64,000 nucleotides of DNA from Daucus carota subsp. sativus (taxonomy: Eukaryota; Streptophyta; Magnoliopsida; Apiales; Apiaceae), in NCBI RefSeq assembly GCF_001625215.2, contig NC_030385.2, positions 42,681,598 to 42,745,597 on the forward strand. The letters run 5' to 3'. Each line of letters begins with the position of its first letter. Position 1 is the stretch's first letter. The position numbers were made by a program, and so were the translations under genes. Below are positions 26,492 to 37,069 of the stretch, one piece after another. A model generated the notes under the pieces. That model searched no databases. It was given only the letters and a program-made list of their open reading frames with translations, and was not told the DNA's origin.

Positions 26492-28253
26492 TCAAGTTGA
26501 AGCATATATAACTTCTCCTATGATGGTTCCTTGATCACAACCAGCTACAATCCTGTTGACACAAATATTAAGGATCAATATTTTAGGTGTAGTAACTAAA
26601 ATCTTTTACAAGGACATGTAGACATGGCTTATATAGTGTGTCAGCAGACTTACTGAGCTGAACTTGTCATGCATCCAATTGTCCAAACTCTTCCGAATTT
26701 GCTGATTATTGTCTTCTCCACCCTAAAGTCCACGAAAACAATTTGTTAAACTTTGATTATCCAGTACTCATGAGTCATTAAATGGTTCAATGGTTGTAAA
26801 GAAATTTAATGCATAGTACCTGTAAGTTGTGGCATTCCATACGCGAATCGTTGCATCTTCTGATCCTGTGATTATTAGTGGCCCATTGGGAACGTTGGGA
26901 AGAACACGGAGGGAAGTGACATTGTTAGTATGGCCTTCTAGCGTATGAAGGCAAGTTCCAGTTTGATAGTCCCACACCTGATTGTACATTTTTACATGTT
27001 TACATATCCCAAAATTATTTGTCAGTGATTGTAGTTGAATGATGACATTCTCATACCTTAGCAGTAAAATCATCAGAGCCTGTGACGACAAATGATTTAT
27101 CTCCAGTAACGAAGAATTCAACAGTATTAACTCCTTTGGAATGGCCCTCCAGCACATGCTTAGGATCAGGAGATCCAAGATTCCATATCATTGTTTTAGC
27201 ATCAAGGGACGCGCTAGCAAAGGTATTGGTCTCTTTCGGATTAAATACTGCTTGCATAACATAATGATCATGTCCCTCGAAAGTTTGAGTGCATTCCCAA
27301 CCTTTCTCCCAGTCCCAGAGCTTGATGAGCTTGTCATCAGACGATGACAGCACGTATGGAAGGCTAGGATGCACATCCAGTGACCTGATATAGTCTGTGT
27401 GCGCTTCAAATTCCTTAATCTTTTCTTCTGTGCTGTAGTTGTACACGTGAATCATTTTGTCATCAGCTCCCGCGACAAACCAATCCTTTGCACGTATAAA
27501 CTTTGCACATCTTACTGCATACAGTCACGGACAATTCATATATGACAAAATTAAGAAACTCACAGAAAATTAAATTTATATCTATCAAGGAATAAGGAAA
27601 TGTACCTGGTGATTCTGTGATTTTAAAGGACTTCTCTGTTTCCTATATTATTAAAACAGAATTTCATCAGGCACTTCAAATATCTATATATTGTGAATTG
27701 GACACAGCTTGAACAAAAAAAAGAAGAAAAAAGTTGAACTTACTTGGGACTGATAGTTCCAAATGCACACAGTTCCAGAGTATAAACTTAGCAGAGCCCT
27801 GCACATTATTGATCATCAAGTACAAAATAGGAGGGAACTTGCAATGCAAACGATTTGGTGATGAATTCACAGCTCCAATGAGTTAAACAACTTACCATGG
27901 TTGTGTTGGATGCAAATCCACACATTTGACTCTTTCGGATGGTCGTTCAAATTCATTCTGCAGACATGAAATATAGTTATCAGACATTTTGACACTAATC
28001 ACTAAAAACCATGTAGCTGTACTGCTGTAGAATTAAACATGCAAGTGATTGAAAAATAAATTACATACCTGAATCTTGATTGTTTGAGACTGTTGTTGTT
28101 GCAAAACATGAAAAGAAAAGAAAACAACAATAAGTGATCAGTTAGTATAAATTTCAGACCATGTTACACAAGACAAATGCAACATCTGGTAATAAATGTG
28201 CACAATACAAAGACTGTAATAAGAAAGTTGATGAGTTATGATCAGCTCACCAT
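26492..28253 (-). CDS. coatomer beta'-like protein with a single WD40 propeller (short paralogue)
   Basis: Nine exons (28251-28253, 28069-28089, 27896-27957, 27744-27798, 27606-27642, 27057-27514, 26820-26977, 26654-26722, 26492-26552) join in phase with GT-AG introns to give 307 residues. The start codon is the last codon of exon 1, and exon 2 is only 21 nt. The product follows the N-terminal propeller of beta'-COP blade by blade: ERVKCVDLHPTQPW, GTVCIWNYQSQ, RCAKFIRAKDWFVAGADDK, LPYVLSSSDDKLIKLWDWEKG, NTFASASLDAKTMIWNLGSP, SFVVTGSDDFTAKVWDYQTG, LIITGSEDATIRVWNATTYR, VWTIGCMTSSAQIVAGCDQG. In COPI this propeller binds KKxx tails; the basic residues R17 and K19 of the binding patch are kept. 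The usual second propeller and alpha-solenoid (about 600 residues) are absent: the chain stops at GEVIYAST. No frameshift or internal stop is visible. Confidence 0.9.
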
Positions 28254-28342
28254 GTTATGAAAATGGAAATTGAAAAATAGGTTTAGAGAAAATGCAAATT
28301 GTTATTGAAAAGCCTGTGAATTTGAAACACTCGGAAATATAG

Positions 28343-28352
28343 TATTTATATA
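28343..28352 (-). promoter_or_regulatory. TATA box of beta'-COP-like gene
   Basis: TATATAAATA on the minus strand lies about 90 bp upstream of the ATG, consistent with a leader of about 65 nt. Confidence 0.6.
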
Positions 28353-28353
28353 C

Positions 28354-30632
28354 AAAGGAAAGAGATAGCCTTAGCTATGAAGAAAATCTTGATAAGGTGG
28401 GATTTCTTTATTTGGAATTTTTCAAACGTATGATTCTGGGAATTGCTTTGGTCTCAATGGTGTCATAGCATGCTGTTATAACCGTTGATTTGTGCATGTG
28501 TTAGGAATCGACGGTGGAGATTAAACAGATGTGTTGTTTTGCTTAATGTTGACTAGGTGCAAATGTGCAATGCATGCAATAGTGAAGTTTCTGAATCTTC
28601 AATAATGCAGAACTGGTGAAGAAATGCTTCACGTTATTCTGAATTTCTGACTATTCAATGTTAAATTTAAGTTTTCTGTCAAAAAAAATTGTTAAATTTA
28701 AGTTTAACCAAATTTTATTTATCTACCTATTTTTGCATAATTTTGTCATTAGCACCACCAAATTTTTGATATTCGAAAGTAACCAAAAGCAGACAAACTT
28801 CACTTTTCTGCATTATCCGTGAACAACTTGCATGTATATATATTTTCAAAAAAAAAAAAATAGAAGCAAGATAAGACTTATAAGTGATTAAAGTGTTTCG
28901 GAAATATGTAATAGTCTTGAAACAAAAGTTAGCATTCTTAGCTTTTTACAAGTGCTTCTTGACTTTTTACACAAACGGTACGAATAAGTGCTTCTCACTT
29001 ATAAGTCGAGAAGTCCAGCTTAAAATGGGTTGCCAAACACCCAGAATGTAACAAAAAAAAGAAACTTGTCGTCTTGTCGAGTTTTAGAAAAATTTATTAT
29101 ATTAAAAAGAATTCATAAATTATAATTTTTTGATGCTAACTTTATCTTTACTCAGTTTCTCGAGGAATTGACATCAGAATTTGAATGCTACCTTGAAAAA
29201 ATGCTTTAAATTCATCAATATTTTAAAACTTTATTTACTTATAGAAAAAATATTAATTTTAAATATCAAAGAATATGAATTCATACACGTTTTAAAGTGA
29301 ATGAGAATTTTTTTTATCACCATTCCAGAATTTCAAAATACAAAGGTGATTTGTTAGATACTATCAATTTCATATTTCTATTGAGCTAAATTTCTGAAAT
29401 ATGAAACATATTTAAAAGTGTATACATGAGAACTGGAAAATCAACCAAAGCCATGCTTGTGCCATGGGCCATGGCTATTTTCTTTTGGGTCGCATACTAT
29501 CTTATCTTATCGGCAATTTAACCTGCCCAGGTAGCATTTCTCACATATTTTTAAAACATAATAAAGTGGTTAACATCAGTTAAACTAAAAAAAAAGTTAT
29601 TACATGCAAGTATAAGTCAAATCTCAATAATGTAATAATATGGCCTTGGCCTATAAACTTACACTCACAAAAATTTACTAATTTCAGATAAATTATACAT
29701 ATCACGTATAATCACTTAAAACAATTTTATTTTAAAGTGTTTATATATTATCATGTTTATGTAATAAAATTTCCGAAATTAAAAGAAATATTTTTGTTTT
29801 AACGATTTTTCCAACTTGTTAAAATATTTAAAAAATATATTATTTTTCAATAATTTTTTAAAAATAAGTATCTATAATCTTTTATTTTAGAAAAAACTGA
29901 ATTTTGATTTGGATCTCACAAACATGGTTGAGATCCACTTAGACGATAAATTTGAGGGGATGAAAAATGAATCTCGTCATAATAGTTAAAATACTCTCTC
30001 TTTTTTAAATAATTTACGTTTAAACTTTTTGAACATAAGACATCAATAAAGTTCTGATAGATTTTTTCTGAATATAAATATAAAAATTGTATTTTAATTC
30101 ACAAAAACATAAATTTGAAAATAATGACTTTTACGGTCCCTTATGACAAAAAGTCAAATCTAAAACAGAGAGTATCAAAACAAAAACAAGTCCGGTGACT
30201 TGTACGTGCCGTCTTGGGTGTTTGCTTATTCCGCAAACCAAACAAATCTTCTTCCGCACTTCACCTCCCCTGCGTCCCTAACACCCAGCTTTTATACTCT
30301 CCACACCTTTTTCAACTTCACAAGATTCGAGTTTCAACTTTTTTCATGGCTTAAAATAAGGATGCACAACCTCACTCGTGCGGCCTACCACTTTGACCAA
30401 ATCTAGAAACAAGACTCTGCTCTATCTAAAGACCCCGCAAGTAGATATCATTCTAACAAGAAGTTGATAACTAAAGTTTCAGTAAAGACACGAGTGCACG
30501 TCTGTTGGTCAAAACGTAAGTGTAAGCAAGGTCATCAGGCTCAGAGCATTTTTGTCACTGAATGCTTACTAGCTTCACCTTCACAATTTATATTAGTATT
30601 GTTTCATATAAGAAGCTAGTAAATTTGGTGCT
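28354..30632. other. long AT-rich intergenic region
   Basis: No gene was supported. It contains a tiny retroposon footprint at 28659-28705. It also holds a possible MITE at about 28890-29042, whose right end on the complement reads GGGTGTTTGGCAACCC. Confidence 0.45.
28659..28705 (+). mobile_element. extremely 5'-truncated retroposon insertion (tail only)
   Basis: A perfect 16-bp direct repeat (TGTTAAATTTAAGTTT, 28659-28674 and 28690-28705) brackets only about 15 bp, TCTGTCAAAAAAAAT. The insert matches the 3' tail type of the retroposons at 3.5 and 19.9 kb. Interpreted as a target-primed insertion that aborted almost immediately. Confidence 0.6.
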
Positions 30633-32869
30633 ATGGATGCTGTTAGATTCGAAAATTCTCTGCTTTCAAGTCCTTTTCCATCTCCAAATGTTGCAGCACT
30701 GCTGAAAATCAAAATCATATCATGGTATGTAGCTCTGTGTGTGTGTTTAGTTAGAAGTTCAAAACCATCTACATTTCTTTCTCAAGTAATCTATCTTATT
30801 GTCTGTGTAGGAGCCAAGAGACTGGTTTCCCTGTTTCGCTTTGTGTTCGAGTTGCTGATAGAACTTTTAACCTCCACAAGGTGATTAAAATCTTATATGC
30901 AGAATGCAATTACCTTTAAAATAATGTTCTTTTTGAATTTTTGAGTGTTTGTTTCTTGATGATATAACACAATGCCTTGCTTTTGTTGCAGTTTCCACTA
31001 ATTTCAAAGAGCGGATACTTTGCAAGGACACTTGGTGAATCAAATGAGATCAAGCTACCCAAAGATTTTCCAGGAGGAGCAGAGACCTTTGAGATGATTT
31101 CCCTCTTCATCTACGGCTCATCATCATTAGTTGATCCGCTTAATGTGGCTGCACTAAGATGTGCAGCAGAGTTTCTTGAAATGACAGAAGATTATTGCTC
31201 TGGCAACCTGTGTCAGAGGTTTGATATTTATCTGAACCAAGTTGTCTTACAGAGCTGGGATGACACTTTGATTGTTCTCCAAAAATGTCAGACTTTGCTT
31301 CCATGGGCTGAAGATCTGCTGATTGTGAGCCGGTGCATCGAGTCACTTGCCTTCATGTCCTGCATGGAAATTCTTGATCCAGAGAGGAGGAGGAACCAAC
31401 CAGTAGTTACATTAGAAGCTTTATCAAGTCGAGCTTGGAGCTGCCAGAAAGTGAAGGACATTGTGAGACAAGACCTCTGGATCAAAGATCTTATTGCATT
31501 GCCATTCGGGTTTTTCAAGAGGATTATAGGATCTTTGAGAAGACAAGGCATGAGGGAAAAATATGTCAGTCCTATTGTTCTTTTCTATGCAGATAAATGG
31601 ATCCTATCAAACAAGACTCGCCAGAGCAGTGATGACACAAGTAGTAAAGATTTGACAGTCTTTCGAGGTGTCATTAGTCTACTTCCCACTGGGGAGAAGG
31701 CTAGTAAATTGATTCCTGTTGGGTTTTACTTCTCTTTGCTTTCTAAATCTCTGCAATTTGGCCGAGCAACTAACAAAATTCAGGCAAAGTTATCAGATCA
31801 AATTGCTTCAATTTTGCATGCTGCATATCTTGATGATTTTCTCTTCCCAGCATCCGGGAGTGATTTGATCTCTTCTAGTACTGAACTGGCCACAATGGAG
31901 AACATATTTTCAACATATGTGTCATCAAACATGGACTCAGACTATATCCATTCGCTAAATAACTCTGTTGTTGCAGAATTATGGGATGCTTATCTGAAGA
32001 ACATAGCTACTGACCCGAAAATGAGCTCGAAAAGAATCATGGATCTTGTTGAAACGGTACCAATGTCAAGCAGGCAAAACCATGACCATCTCTACCATGT
32101 ACTAGACACCTTTCTGCAGGTACTCCTTTCGCCTTTAGCTAAATATAATTCTTAATTAGTACCTAATCTTGATTATGTTAAATAAATCTCAATCGATCCT
32201 AATTGGCGGATTCTGTTTGTTAAGGTGCACAAAGACTTGACACAAGAAGAAAAGGCCAGGGTGTGCAAAGACCTCAAATGCCAGAAACTATCACCAGAGG
32301 TGTGTATCCAAGCGGTTCAAAATGACTTAATGCCACTTCGCCTAGTCGTGCAGGCACTATTTGTTCAGCAACTAAACACGCATGAAGCGTTGAAAGAGTG
32401 CTCAGACTCATTCAGATACGAACCACATTCTAAAGAATTCTCCGGGAGCCTATCAAGAAGCCAAACTCTAGCAGAAAGCCCCAGTTACGCGAATGGAGAA
32501 ACAGGCAGCAGAGGCCTTAACTTATTTCCGCAGCAAAAAGATTCAGCATTGCAGAGGTCTGAGTTGTCACGAAAGGACTACGAGTCCACAAGCTCCCGGA
32601 TCCAGAGCTTAGAGCAAGAACTCACTGCCTTGAAGACCAGGCTTGAAATGCAGATCATTTCTAAGGCAAGAAATTCAAGGAGTTCGAGGTCGCGTAATTT
32701 GGAATCAGGCCAGAAGAGGAATCAGATGAGAAGTTGCACTGGTTCTGTTAACTTTTCATCTCAATGGAAGCATGCTAGCAGGTTACTCAAACTTTTTAAG
32801 AGATTGAGTTTGTTTAGCAGGAGAGCACACAGAAAGGCCAACTCTGATTTAGGGCCTCAGGCAATGTAA
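30633..32869 (+). CDS. BTB/POZ-NPH3 domain protein
   Basis: Four exons (30633-30724, 30811-30880, 30992-32119, 32225-32869) join in phase and encode 644 residues. The N-terminus carries the BTB/POZ fold (SLCVRVADRTFNLHKFPLIS, then SGYFARTLGE and CAAEFLEMTEDY). The NPH3 domain covers about residues 190-465 and ends with the family signature DHLYHVLDTFLQVH...CQKLSPEVCIQAVQND...LRLVVQALFVQQL. A coiled coil (SRIQSLEQELTALKTRLEMQ) and a very basic tail follow. NPH3/RPT2-type proteins are plasma-membrane substrate adaptors of CUL3 ubiquitin ligases, known from phototropin signalling and auxin-carrier traffic. This one resembles the At5g48130 branch, whose partner is not established. Confidence 0.94.
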
Positions 32870-33243
32870 TTCGTTGATCATTGTTTCTGAAAATATGATG
32901 CTTTCTATTCAGCTTCAATATTCGATCCGATATTTAGCAAAAAAAAAATTAAATAAATAAAAATATTCGATCCGACATTTATAAAAACAGATACTTATTA
33001 TTAAAACATACAAATTCTCTGTTAAAAAATTAGTCACTAAAAATAAAAATATAATATATTTCCTCTATCTCACTCATCTTTATAAAATAAAATTCACTAC
33101 TCAGCACATATTTTAATAATTTTATAAAATATAATTTTACTTTTTATTTTTAAAAATAATTTTCTTGAATAAAAATCTAATTTTTAAGTTTTATTTATAA
33201 AAGATTTAAAGATTATAAAATTATTAAAAAAAAATTAAACTAA
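32870..33243. other. 3' flank of NPH3 gene
   Basis: AT-rich DNA without recognised features. Confidence 0.4.
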
Positions 33244-33930
33244 TCTATTATATATCTAATAGGACAACTTTGATCAAATTAATTCAATTTGACCAAACTA
33301 CCCTTTACTCAAAATGCATATTTTTATATATAGAGACGTCATTATTGACTTTTAACAACAACTTATTTATTAGACATTAATGTCTAATCATTAATATACA
33401 TTAAATTACTTCATATTTACATATCTATTATCTATTATATACTTCCTCCGTCCACAAGTTCTTTACGTTAGTTTTTGACACGCATTTAAGACTCTTGTAA
33501 AATATACTTACGTTATATATATTTTTTAGAAAAAAAATTTGAAATATAAACTTTTATTGAAAAAATAAAAAATTTAAAATACGTTATATATATCTAATAG
33601 GACAACTTTGATCAATTTAATTCAATATGACCAAACTACCATTTGCTCAAAATACATATTTCTTTATATATAAAAGTCATTATTGACTTTTAACACTAAC
33701 GTATTTATTAGACATTAATGTCTATCATTAATATACATTAAATTACTTCATATTTAAAACTCCAATACATACATGTATAATATATTTATATTTAAATATG
33801 ACTTCAAATATAAATAAATATACAATTTAAATTACTTTTATGATACAAATAATCTCAATTTAAAAGAGATGAACATATATAAAAAAAATAATTTAAAACA
33901 ACCCGTGCTTTGCACGGGTTAAGAAGCTAG
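33244..33930 (+). mobile_element. non-autonomous Helitron with duplicated 5' half
   Basis: The element opens TCTATTATATATCTAATAGG after an A (33243). It closes with a perfect hairpin (AACCCGTGC / GCACGGGTT at 33900-33920), a 10-nt spacer and CTAG before a T (33931). A^TC...CTAG^T with no target duplication is the Helitron signature. A diverged copy of the first 180 bp (33244-33423) recurs at about 33590-33760. Between them sits a fragment with one Stowaway-like end (CTTCCTCCGTCC). No Rep/helicase is encoded. Confidence 0.85.
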
Positions 33931-33936
33931 TTCATA

Positions 33937-34195
33937 CTCCCTCCGTCCCAAAATACTTTTCCCGTTTGCCTTTATCACGTTTGCCAACACACATTTTTAA
34001 TCATTAATATTTTTAGTTTCGTATTAATATTAAATATAAAATTTTCACCGTATTATAGTACTCATAAATACGAAGCCAACAAGATCACTCATGACTATAT
34101 TTAGATTTATAGATTGGACGTAAATTAGTAATTTATCTCATGTCATGAACAGTCCCGACATTTCAAACGGTAAAAGCTTTTTGGGACGGAGGGAG
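33937..34195. mobile_element. Stowaway MITE
   Basis: The 259-bp element has near-perfect termini CTCCCTCCGTCCCAAAA and the complement of TTTTTGGGACGGAGGGAG. TA lies on both sides (33935-33936 and 34196-34197). It sits six bases beyond the Helitron 3' end. Well-preserved ends suggest a fairly recent insertion. Confidence 0.93.
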
Positions 34196-34197
34196 TA

Positions 34198-34979
34198 GTA
34201 ATTAAGAGAGTCCGAGAAAGTAATTAACGATGAATAAAAAAGTACGCAAATTGGAAAACAAAGAACATGAGAGCACGTTCCACAAACGTCGTACCAACAA
34301 ACAAACAAACAAAAGTTATGAAACGCAGGAACATAAAGCAAAATACTCAATTACTACAACAAATACTCCAAGTGGCAACAATCTACGCCGGGGGTAATAT
34401 TTAATTTTAATTTTATATGAAATTTCATGAAGTTTGATTTAAAAAATTTAATATTTAAGCAGAATATTTTAAAATCTTATATATTTTGATAAGATGTCAA
34501 ATATTTAAAGTATCTGAAATTGTCTTATAAATTTTTTTTATTGAAATTTGGAAATTCATTGAAATCCGACTATTATTGGAATTTAATGAATTTTAAATAA
34601 TTTTAGTTAAATATAATCGAATTGTAAAAATAACTTAAAATTTTAATTGAATCATTTTAAATTTTGATATATTATCGAAATTCAATTTAAATACATTCAG
34701 TAATTAAGATCCGAATTGAATACGCACTTGGTATTGCGATCAGTTTACATGTGTGGTCCACCTCTGCTTTCTACACGTTATACATACCGGGCCCCGCCAA
34801 ATAACTCTTTCTAAGAAACAAAAATCCTTAAAATAAACTGATAACAAAATAATTAATTACAAAATTATATTCCCTGAAAAAAGATATTAACAAATCAAAT
34901 TAATAATAAGGTTGTTATTCCCAGGTCTCAACAAACAAACACAAAATACTCACTGACAAGCCAAACCTTTCTCTATACT
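34198..34979. other. WRKY upstream region
   Basis: AT-rich DNA leading to the presumed transcription start of the WRKY gene near 34980. No cis-element is asserted. Confidence 0.35.
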
Positions 34980-36924
34980 TGCTCAGTTCTGATCTTCACA
35001 CACAGTCACACACACAGTATATTTTCCGGCCGGCGACTGACAGTTTCAATTCTACCTCCGAGAATTTCGGGTTTCTAAATCAAGGTAGTAATCATTTAAT
35101 TATTTCTTGTTTTTTTTAACTGAATTGTAATTAAGGTTTTTTCTAGGGTTTTTTTGGATTAAGATTAGCCCACCTGATCTGCTATTTTACCATTCTTTCT
35201 GTTATTTTTTGAATAATTCTTGTTAATTGGTGTGTTAATTTTTTTCTTTCTTTGATTTTGGTTGTGAAGCTGTAATCATTTATGTTATGCTGATTCTTTG
35301 TTCTAGAAATTGCATAAAAAGTGTGACTTAAATTGTTTTGGAGGAATTACTAAGCCTTGTTTAGTTTTCAGTTTGTTGCTTGTCTTGTATGATTTGTTGT
35401 GTGATAGTTGCTGATTGATTGAGGTAGTGGTGTTTTTGGGGGGAGTTTCTTTAATATCGGAATTCAATTGGACAAGAAATAGTTTGTCATGTTAGATCGT
35501 TCAGCTGATTCCCTTTCCCTGCCGGCTTCTGCCTTTCCTTTTATTTTGGAAGATATACCATCCTTGGCAATCGTGAGTTTGTGTTTAGGGAAATACCTGA
35601 TGAGTGTTGACGTAGCGAAGCTGTTCTATTTAAGGATTGTTGGTCACCTACCAGTAGTACAGATATCTGATCATGATATAGCGACACACTCCAAGGGGGT
35701 GTATTCAATGTAGATTTTTCAGAATTGTTTTGGATGTAATAAACCCAGGTGTGTTCAATCGGGATCTTAAATCATCCTTGAAAACTCTGAGGTATTCAAT
35801 GAGGATTTAAAGTGATGCTTAAAAAATTTGGTGGCATTCAATTAGGATTTAAGTTATCCTTAAAATCTGGTGGGTATTCAATTAAGATGATTTAAAATCC
35901 ATTAAAATTTGATGGTTTTAAAAAAATGACGGGTTTTCTTAGACTTTATAAATGATGGATTACGACTACGAGGGATTGATTAATGCTTTTATGTTTTTAG
36001 AAATCTCTCCAAAATCAATGAGATTTTAAGGGGTTAGTGTCAAAAATCCTAAAGACTCTATTTTACTTTAACTCCACTGAACTCTGCGTAGAATCAATAT
36101 GAACTATAATTTATTAAAATCCATATATTAGTATTAATCTGTTATCTAGAATTGAATACACCCCCTTGAAGTCTGCTTTTAGTTTAAAGGTCCTGCTCTC
36201 TCCCTCCCTCTCCCTCTCCTATCTTTGTTTGGAATTACAAATTTAAATGGGCTATTTTCTGTAAGTTTTAATTCTCTATAGTCTGGTTTAAGTTCATCTG
36301 CAAGAGGCTCAAAGCATACTTTACATATATTGTTCTGATTGCAGTTAATAGCTTTACTTTTCTTAACATTTAAACCGAATTTTTGCCTGTAATATCCTCG
36401 GTAATGAAGAAACTTATTATTAAATAGTTGTAATTAAGTAATCTAGTTAAGAGATACATTGTTATTATTGTTTTCGGACGAGGAGTTAGAAAATGTAATT
36501 TTAGTTGAGTTTAACAACGAATCGAATAACAATTGATTGTTTACTGCATTTAGATCTTATAGTATAATAGAATTTAAAGTATTACTTAAACGTTTTTCTA
36601 TGTCAAGAAATTCTGGAGCATTTATCTATCTGTAACTCTATCTGTAACTTGTAAGTTTGTAACTACTATAGCTGCTTTCATTTTTATTTTCTTTTTAGAT
36701 CTAATTTTTATTTTTGGGGATTGTCAGAATTCAATTTATCATGGTTTATTGTCAGAATTCAATTAATCATGGTTTATACCTAGATTGACAGCTTTTCGGC
36801 ATATTGTGATCTGATCTTACAGATGCTGTTGGTTTTTGATTGTAATCCTTGTATTCCTTCTATATATGTAGTACCAGTTTAAATTTCTTGATCTATAATG
36901 GTTACATTGCATGTTGATTTTCAG
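34980..36924 (+). other. 5'-UTR exon and leader intron of WRKY gene
   Basis: A CA- and GGCCGG-rich untranslated exon ends at 35084 (CAAG before GTAGTA). The leader intron runs to the acceptor TTTTCAG at 36924. The 1.84-kb intron contains a MITE (35695-36165) and a CT-rich tract (36191-36221). Exon ends are inferred from splice signals only. Confidence 0.55.
35695..36165. mobile_element. MITE in WRKY leader intron (same family as 10.2 kb)
   Basis: Inverted termini GGGGGTGTATTCAAT on both sides (extendable outward to CAAGGGGG). The interior has the same GGTATTCAATTAGGATTTAA and ATCCATTAAAATT blocks as the 10227-10684 element. 471 bp; non-coding. Confidence 0.85.
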
Positions 36925-36941
36925 GTTTCTATACTGGACAC

Positions 36942-36965
36942 ATGGTGTATGAGGAGCCGTATTAA
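36942..36965 (+). promoter_or_regulatory. upstream ORF (7 codons) in WRKY leader
   Basis: In the leader exon after the intron acceptor at 36924 there is ATG followed by six sense codons (MVYEEPY) and TAA, about 100 bp before the main ATG at 37070. The 36966-37068 stretch may be another small intron, because GCTAG immediately precedes the main ATG, but the donor is not clear. Confidence 0.45.
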
Positions 36966-37069
36966 AGTTCTAAGTTAGTTTTCGCACAATTTTGAATCTT
37001 AACATTTAAATTATCATGTGTATATAATATTTTCCCGATATGAACTAAAATTGTATAATTACTGCTAGG

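Noticed and set aside
26640-26725. Reading GGEDNNQQIRKSLDNWMHDK in the beta'-COP-like gene
   Set aside because: It is out of phase with the previous exon; the in-phase reading matches the last propeller blade.
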